Positions 59,432 through 64,000 of a stretch of 64,000 nucleotides of DNA are shown here, one piece after another (the first letter of the stretch is position 1; each line of letters begins with the position of its first letter). This DNA comes from Alkalimonas collagenimarina. GTDB lineage: Bacteria > Pseudomonadota > Gammaproteobacteria > Enterobacterales > Alteromonadaceae. The DNA lies in assembly GCF_030717845.1 (NCBI RefSeq), contig NZ_JAUZVZ010000002.1, positions 62,001 to 126,000 on the forward strand. Reading direction: 5' to 3'. The notes beneath the pieces are model-generated. The model worked only from the letters and a program-made list of their open reading frames with translations. It did not search any database and had not been told where the DNA came from. Both the position numbers and the translations under genes were made by a program.

Positions 59432-60220
59432 TTAGTCGGCAGTGACGATGCGATCAATGGTGTCGTCGGAGCGTAAGGTCAGTATTTCACAGCCGGTATC
59501 GGTGACCAGTAAGGTGTGCTCATACTGCGCCGATAAACTGCGATCTTTAGTCACTACGGTCCAATCATCTTTCAATAACTTGCTGTGTCTGGCACCGGCA
59601 TTAATCATCGGTTCAATGGTTAGGCACATGCCAGTGCGCAGTACTTCGCCTGTGCCTGCACGGCCATAATGCAGCACCTGAGGTTCTTCGTGAAATTCGG
59701 CGCCAATGCCATGGCCGCAGTACTCACGCACCACCGAGTAGCTGTGTTTTTCGGCATGCTGCTGGATAACCTGACCAATATCTCCTAAGCGGGCGCCATC
59801 TTTGACTTTTTTGATGCCCAGATACATGGCTTCCTGGGTGACTTTAATTAACCGCGCAGCCATGATACTGGGCTCTCCGATGACAAACATGCGCGAGGTA
59901 TCACCATGGTAACCATCTTTAATGACGGTGATATCAATATTGATAATATCGCCTTTTTTCAGTGGTTTATCATTGGGTATGCCGTGACAAATAACATGAT
60001 TGACCGAGGTGCAGATGGATTTTGGAAAGCCATGATAATTTAAAGGTGCAGGGATGGCTTGCTGCTCGTTGACAATGTAATCGTGGCAACGACTGTTTAA
60101 TTCATCCGTCGTGACGCCAGCCTGTACATAGGGCTCAATCATTTCAAGAACTTCAGCAGCCAAGCGGCCTGCAACACGCATTTTCTCGATTTCTGCCGGG
60201 GTTTTGATGATGGGTGTCAT
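59432..60220 (-). CDS. map: Methionine aminopeptidase, type I
   Basis: 262 aa from the ATG at 60220 (MTPIIKTPAEIEKMRVAG; GAGAG upstream); the longer frame to 60253 is not family-like. Metal ligands are in INIDITVIKDGYHGDTSR (two Asp), CGHGIGAEFHEEP (His), CLTIEPMIN (Glu) and QYEHTLLVT (Glu). It removes N-terminal Met from nascent proteins. It is divergent from rpsB, the E. coli arrangement. Confidence 0.97.
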   Translation of the reverse strand: MTPIIKTPAEIEKMRVAGRLAAEVLEMIEPYVQAGVTTDELNSRCHDYIVNEQQAIPAPLNYHGFPKSICTSVNHVICHGIPNDKPLKKGDIINIDITVIKDGYHGDTSRMFVIGEPSIMAARLIKVTQEAMYLGIKKVKDGARLGDIGQVIQQHAEKHSYSVVREYCGHGIGAEFHEEPQVLHYGRAGTGEVLRTGMCLTIEPMINAGARHSKLLKDDWTVVTKDRSLSAQYEHTLLVTDTGCEILTLRSDDTIDRIVTAD

Positions 60221-60407
60221 CCAGTCTCTCTCTGTTTGAATGTCCAGCTGCAAAACAGCATAAATATTGTATTTTCCAGGTGGCTATGGTATAAAGCGCG
60301 CCGCAAATTAGCAAATAGCTTTGTGCTTTTCTTCAAAGTATTTCGTTATTGCTTATGCTGCGAAATGTCAAAAAATGACAAATAACACACATACATCGAC
60401 ACATACG

Positions 60408-60466
60408 CCGGGGTGCCTGCCAACATATGCAGGTCGGACTATGGGATGTATGGAGGCCTAACCCCC
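60408..60466 (+). promoter_or_regulatory. Structured rpsB leader, probable S2 autoregulation site
   Basis: In the leader of rpsB, GGGGT (60410-60414) can pair with ACCCC (60461-60465), enclosing a CCTGC/GCAGG hairpin. S2 represses its own operon through the mRNA leader in E. coli and other gammaproteobacteria. The pairing shown here is by eye and no consensus was compared. Confidence 0.45.
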
Positions 60467-60486
60467 TAAATTACAGGTATTTAATC

Positions 60487-61215
60487 ATGGCAAAAGTTTC
60501 AATGCGTGACATGCTCCAGGCGGGCGTACACTTCGGTCACCAGACCCGTTACTGGAACCCAAAAATGAAACCATTCATTTTTGGCGCGCGTAACAAAGTA
60601 CATATCATCAACCTGGAAAAAACTGTTCCAATGATGAATGATGCACTGAGTTTCATTCAGCAAATTGCTTCGAAAAAAGGCAAAATTCTGTTTGTAGGTA
60701 CCAAGCGTGCGGCTTCTGAAGCCATTAAAGAAGCAGCAAAAAGCTGTGATCAGTATTATGTTGATCACCGTTGGTTGGGCGGTATGCTGACCAACTGGAA
60801 AACAGTGCGTCAATCCATCAAGCGCTTAAAAGATCTGGAATCTCAAAGCCAGGACGGTACTTTTGACAAGCTGACCAAGAAAGAAGCGTTGGATCGTACC
60901 CGCGAAATGGACAAGCTTGAAAAGAGCTTGGGCGGTATCAAAGATATGGGCGGTCTGCCTGATGTATTGTTTGTAATCGATGCCGATCATGAACACATTG
61001 CCGTTAAAGAAGCCAACAACCTGGGTATTCCGGTAGTTGCTGTGGTTGATACTAACTCTGATCCTAAAGGGGTTGACCATATCATTCCTGGTAACGATGA
61101 TGCGATCCGTGCCATTCAGTTGTATCTGTCTGCAGTAAGTCAGACAGTTATTGAAGGTCGTGATAAGACCATCGAAGTTCAGGCTGAAGCCGAAGGCTTT
61201 GTGGAAGCTGAGTAA
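60487..61215 (+). CDS. rpsB: 30S ribosomal protein S2
   Basis: 242 aa from the ATG at 60487 ([20 protein letters not shown]); an open frame further upstream runs through the leader and is not coding. [39 protein letters not shown] and [20 protein letters not shown] are S2 signatures. S2 binds late to the 30S subunit with S1. First gene of rpsB-tsf. Confidence 0.98.
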   Translation: MAKVSMRDMLQAGVHFGHQTRYWNPKMKPFIFGARNKVHIINLEKTVPMMNDALSFIQQIASKKGKILFVGTKRAASEAIKEAAKSCDQYYVDHRWLGGMLTNWKTVRQSIKRLKDLESQSQDGTFDKLTKKEALDRTREMDKLEKSLGGIKDMGGLPDVLFVIDADHEHIAVKEANNLGIPVVAVVDTNSDPKGVDHIIPGNDDAIRAIQLYLSAVSQTVIEGRDKTIEVQAEAEGFVEAE

Positions 61216-61262
61216 GGTTTTTCATTCTACGCTAGTGGAATGATCGCCTGAATGAAACAGCA

Positions 61263-61288
61263 ACAGAGGCTTCGGCCTCTGTTTGTTC
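61263..61288 (+). terminator. Attenuator hairpin between rpsB and tsf
   Basis: ACAGAGGC-TTCG-GCCTCTGT followed by TTGTT: a stem with a UUCG tetraloop and a short U tract. It would lower tsf expression relative to rpsB; E. coli has a similar partial terminator here. Confidence 0.7.
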
Positions 61289-61315
61289 AAACCGATTGAT
61301 AACGAGGATGCTCTG

Positions 61316-62188
61316 ATGGCTGTTACTGCTGCCTTAGTAAAAGAACTGCGCGATCGTACTGGCGCAGGTATGATGGATTGTAAAAAAGCTCTGCAGGAAA
61401 CTGGTGGAGACGTCGAAGCGGCAATTGATGAAATGCGTAAAAGCGGCTTAGCCAAAGCGGCAAAAAAAGCCGGCCGTGTTGCTGCTGAAGGCACAATCAT
61501 CACTCGCGTAGCCGATGGCTATGCTGTGGCGGTTGAATTTAACTGTGAAACGGACTTCGTTGCCCGTGATGCTAACTTCCTGGCATTTGCCAACAGCGTT
61601 GCTGATTTGGTTCATGCCAACAAACTGTTTGTCGTTGCTGACTTATTAGCCGCTGACCTGAACGGTAGCTCAGTCGATGAAACTCGCGCTGCGCTCGTGG
61701 CAAAAATTGGTGAAAACATCAATGTTCGCCGTATTGCTGTGGTGGAAGGTGACACCATCGGTCAGTACGTTCACTCTGGTCGTATTGGTGTGTTAGCTGT
61801 ATTGACTGGCGGTAACGAAGACATTGCTAAAGACGTTGCTATGCACATTGCAGCGAACAACCCTGGTTTTGTGAAGCCAGATGATGTTCCTGCTGAAGTG
61901 GTAGAGCGTGAGCGTGCTATTCAGATCGATATCGCGGTAAACAGTGGCAAGCCACAAGAAATCGCTGAAAAAATGGTTGCTGGCCGTATGGCCAAGTTTA
62001 CTGGTGAAGTAAGCTTAACCGGTCAACCTTTTGTCAAAGATCCTTCTGTGTCTGTTGGCGATTTCCTGAAACAAAACTCAGCCGATGCTGTGTCTTTTGT
62101 TCGTCTGGAAGTTGGTGAAGGCATCGAAAAGAAAGAAGAAGACTTTGCTGCTGAAGTAGCTGCGCAAATCGCTGCTGCTAAGAAGTAA
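61316..62188 (+). CDS. tsf: Elongation factor Ts
   Basis: 290 aa from the ATG at 61316 (GAGG 8 nt upstream). [20 protein letters not shown], the [10 protein letters not shown] core and the [14 protein letters not shown] region are EF-Ts hallmarks. It exchanges GDP for GTP on EF-Tu. It forms an operon with rpsB. Confidence 0.98.
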   Translation: MAVTAALVKELRDRTGAGMMDCKKALQETGGDVEAAIDEMRKSGLAKAAKKAGRVAAEGTIITRVADGYAVAVEFNCETDFVARDANFLAFANSVADLVHANKLFVVADLLAADLNGSSVDETRAALVAKIGENINVRRIAVVEGDTIGQYVHSGRIGVLAVLTGGNEDIAKDVAMHIAANNPGFVKPDDVPAEVVERERAIQIDIAVNSGKPQEIAEKMVAGRMAKFTGEVSLTGQPFVKDPSVSVGDFLKQNSADAVSFVRLEVGEGIEKKEEDFAAEVAAQIAAAKK

Positions 62189-62226
62189 ATTTACGCTTTG
62201 AGCCTACGGGCAAAAAACGCTAGAAT

Positions 62227-62254
62227 AACCGCGGCCAGAGGTCGCGGTTTTTTT
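62227..62254 (+). terminator. Terminator of rpsB-tsf
   Basis: AACCGCGGCC-AGA-GGTCGCGGTT, a 10-bp stem (one G-U pair) followed by seven Ts. It lies 38 bp after tsf. Confidence 0.88.
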
Positions 62255-62359
62255 ATGCCCAAAAGTTGCCTTGTAGCAACAGACCAAAGCCATTGAAACT
62301 TGCCAGATCAATAAACCGGCCTGCTGAGCAAACCGAACAGCCAGATAAATGGAGCACAC

Positions 62360-63094
62360 ATGAACCCAAAACCCGCATACAGACGAATTTTACTGAAACT
62401 GAGTGGTGAAGCCCTGATGGGGGATGAAGGCTTTGGTATTGATCCCAAGGTACTGGATCGCATGGCTCAGGAAATTAAAGAAATTGTTGAGCTTGGCATT
62501 CAGGTTGGCATTGTCATTGGTGGGGGCAATATTTTTCGTGGTGAAGGCTTAGCCAAAGCCGGTATGAATCGTGTGGTTGGCGATCATATGGGTATGCTGG
62601 CGACTGTGATGAATGGTTTGGCCATGCGGGATGCGTTGCATCGCGCTTATGTCAATGCGCGCATGATGAGTGCAGTACCGCTTAACGGTGTCTGTGACAA
62701 TTACAGCTGGGCAGAAGCCATTAGCTTGCTGAAGTCCGGTCGTGTCGTTATTTTCTCTGCCGGTACCGGCAATCCATTTTTCACCACCGACTCGGCAGCG
62801 TGTTTACGCGCCATTGAAATTGAAGCCGATGCGGTGCTCAAGGCAACCAAAGTAAACGGCGTTTACTCAGCTGACCCGGTGAAAGACCCGGCAGCTACCA
62901 TGTACAACACTCTTAGTTACAGCGAAGTGCTTGAGAAAGAACTAAAGGTGATGGATTTGGCTGCTTTTACGCTGGCCAGAGATCACAGCATGCAAATCCG
63001 CGTATTCAATATGAATACAGCTGGAGCACTCAAGCGTGTGGTGATGGGAGAGTCCGAAGGAACTCTGATCGACCACGCGGAAAATTTACAGTAA
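62360..63094 (+). CDS. pyrH: UMP kinase
   Basis: 244 aa. [39 protein letters not shown] and [17 protein letters not shown] are the amino-acid-kinase motifs of bacterial Pyr[21 protein letters not shown] lines the nucleotide site. It makes UDP and is feedback-inhibited by UTP. GGAG lies 5 nt before the ATG. It is followed by frr. Confidence 0.98.
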   Translation: MNPKPAYRRILLKLSGEALMGDEGFGIDPKVLDRMAQEIKEIVELGIQVGIVIGGGNIFRGEGLAKAGMNRVVGDHMGMLATVMNGLAMRDALHRAYVNARMMSAVPLNGVCDNYSWAEAISLLKSGRVVIFSAGTGNPFFTTDSAACLRAIEIEADAVLKATKVNGVYSADPVKDPAATMYNTLSYSEVLEKELKVMDLAAFTLARDHSMQIRVFNMNTAGALKRVVMGESEGTLIDHAENLQ

Positions 63095-63137
63095 ACTACC
63101 TGCATAACCCTGCTGATTGCTTACAAGGATACCCAAG

Positions 63138-63695
63138 GTGATTAACGATATTATCAAAGACAGCAAAAACCGGATGGAAAAAAGTGTCGAAGCACTAAAG
63201 TCTCAACTATCCAAAATTCGAACTGGCCGGGCTCACCCAAGTATATTGGATAGCATCATGGTACCTTACTATGGTGCGGATACCCCATTGCGTCAGGTTG
63301 CCAATGTCTCTATTGAAGATGCTCGTACGCTCAGTCTTACTGTGTTTGACAAAAGCGTAGTTCCTGCAGTGGAAAAAGCCATCATCAACTCTGATCTTGG
63401 TTTGAACCCGATGAGTGCTGGTACCAATATCCGTATTCCATTGCCACCACTGACAGAAGAACGTCGTCGTGATTTAGTCAAAGTGGTGAAAGCGGAAGCG
63501 GAGCAAGGGCGAGTTTCAATTCGAAACATTCGTCGCGACGCCAATACTGATTTTAAATCGCTGTTAAAAGACAAAGACATTACAGAAGACGATGAACGTC
63601 GTGCGACCGATGAAATCCAGAAGCTCACCGATAGTTTTGTCAAACGCATTGATGAAGTGCTGGCAGATAAAGAAAAAGAACTGATGGAAGTTTGA
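63138..63695 (+). CDS. frr: Ribosome recycling factor
   Basis: 185 aa, the family length, from the GTG at 63138 (AAGGA 8 nt upstream); a longer frame from a TTG at 63117 is rejected. [33 protein letters not shown] and [16 protein letters not shown] are diagnostic. It splits post-termination ribosomes with EF-G. The start is 43 bp after pyrH. Confidence 0.97.
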   Translation: MINDIIKDSKNRMEKSVEALKSQLSKIRTGRAHPSILDSIMVPYYGADTPLRQVANVSIEDARTLSLTVFDKSVVPAVEKAIINSDLGLNPMSAGTNIRIPLPPLTEERRRDLVKVVKAEAEQGRVSIRNIRRDANTDFKSLLKDKDITEDDERRATDEIQKLTDSFVKRIDEVLADKEKELMEV

Positions 63696-63713
63696 GTTTG
63701 ACTCAAACGTTTT

Positions 63714-63749
63714 AAACGCCGTGTTCTTGTTAACTCACGGCGTTTTTTA
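63714..63749 (+). terminator. Terminator after frr
   Basis: AAACGCCGTG / CACGGCGTTT with a 12-nt loop and a T run. A second small repeat, GTTTGAG/CTCAAAC, lies just before it over the frr stop region. Confidence 0.82.
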
Positions 63750-63765
63750 TTGAAATAGGTTTTGC

Positions 63766-64000
63766 ATGTCAGCACCAATAGAACTAGAGCCTTCTGCGTT
63801 ACCTCAGCACGTTGCTATCATCATGGATGGCAATGGTCGTTGGGCTAAGCAGCAAGGCAGGCCTCGGGTGTGGGGTCATAAGAAAGGTGCTGATTCAGTA
63901 CGCCGAAGTGTTCGCTTTTGTCGTGAACTAGGTATTCCCGCTCTAACTTTATTCGCGTTTAGCAGTGAAAACTGGCAACGACCTGCTGATGAGGTCAGCA
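63766..64000 (+). CDS. uppS: Undecaprenyl diphosphate synthase, cut by window edge
   Basis: The first 78 codons of the gene are present: [17 protein letters not shown] (catalytic Asp and pyrophosphate-binding loop), [16 protein letters not shown] and [13 protein letters not shown]. The enzyme makes the C55 lipid carrier for cell-wall synthesis. The start ATG at 63766 has AGG about 8 nt upstream. It follows frr as in E. coli; the rest lies beyond the window. Confidence 0.97.
   Translation, partial: MSAPIELEPSALPQHVAIIMDGNGRWAKQQGRPRVWGHKKGADSVRRSVRFCRELGIPALTLFAFSSENWQRPADEVS

Noticed and set aside
60427-60486. Upstream start for rpsB
   Set aside because: The added codons lie in the structured leader; MAKVSMRD at 60487 is the conserved S2 start.
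63293-63778. 161-codon Ser/Arg-rich minus-strand open frame
   Set aside because: Antisense to frr and its terminator; composition typical of a shadow frame.

Overview
The window is a 64-kb piece of a gammaproteobacterial chromosome at roughly 50% GC by eye. The gene set and gene order point to an Alteromonadales-type bacterium (Rheinheimera, Alishewanella or Idiomarina-like relatives; this is inference). Evidence is the pairing rnhA/dnaQ, the block mutY-yggX-gcvA-ygdD-rlmM, the queF/syd and yqcC-truC-yqcA neighbourhoods, ArcA/ArcB, an NAD-type isocitrate dehydrogenase of 335 aa, small families DUF3192, DUF2789, DUF3301 and DUF2310, and the run map/rpsB-tsf-pyrH-frr-uppS.

Layout. 1-6.4 kb: a truncated CHASE/PAS/GGDEF sensor, a secreted glutathione peroxidase, an alternative oxidase, rnhA, dnaQ and a membrane protein. 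6.4-6.9 kb: four identical tRNA-Asp genes behind a stringent-looking promoter. 7-17 kb: a YfcC-type carrier, a membrane-bound spermidine-synthase-like protein, a frameshifted small membrane protein, and gltBD. 17.4-25.3 kb: a probable cyanophycin-scavenging locus, with TonB-dependent receptor, YfcC carrier and isoaspartyl dipeptidase on one strand and a secreted cyanophycinase divergent from them. 25.3-30.2 kb: arcB and arcA side by side and convergent, then another sensor kinase. 30.3-36.9 kb: rRNA/tRNA methyltransferases (rsmC, trmB, rlmM), mutY, yggX and gcvA.

36.9-42.2 kb is the accessory region. A 153-bp near-perfect copy of the 3' end and terminator of the isocitrate dehydrogenase gene (37872-38024) lies 4.1 kb downstream of the real one (42007-42159), and a third, decayed copy sits between them (about 40062-40180). 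The two intervals carry a class 3 lipase with a secreted partner protein, and an AT-rich DUF262-DUF1524 protein of the kind found in type IV restriction and phage defence. No integrase or transposase is visible. This looks like a composite island that uses the 3' end of icd as its docking site and resupplies the gene end.

42-64 kb is housekeeping again: icd, an HDOD-like protein, xni, ppnN, a diguanylate cyclase, queF, syd, several small conserved proteins, truC, yqcA, dapD, glnD, map, and the rpsB-tsf-pyrH-frr-uppS translation/envelope cluster, which runs off the right edge inside uppS.

Nitrogen metabolism is a recurring theme: gltBD assimilates ammonia, glnD controls the PII cascade, gcvA controls glycine cleavage, and the cyanophycin locus would feed aspartate and arginine into the same pool. 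A second theme is respiration and redox control (AOX, ArcBA, NAD-type isocitrate dehydrogenase).
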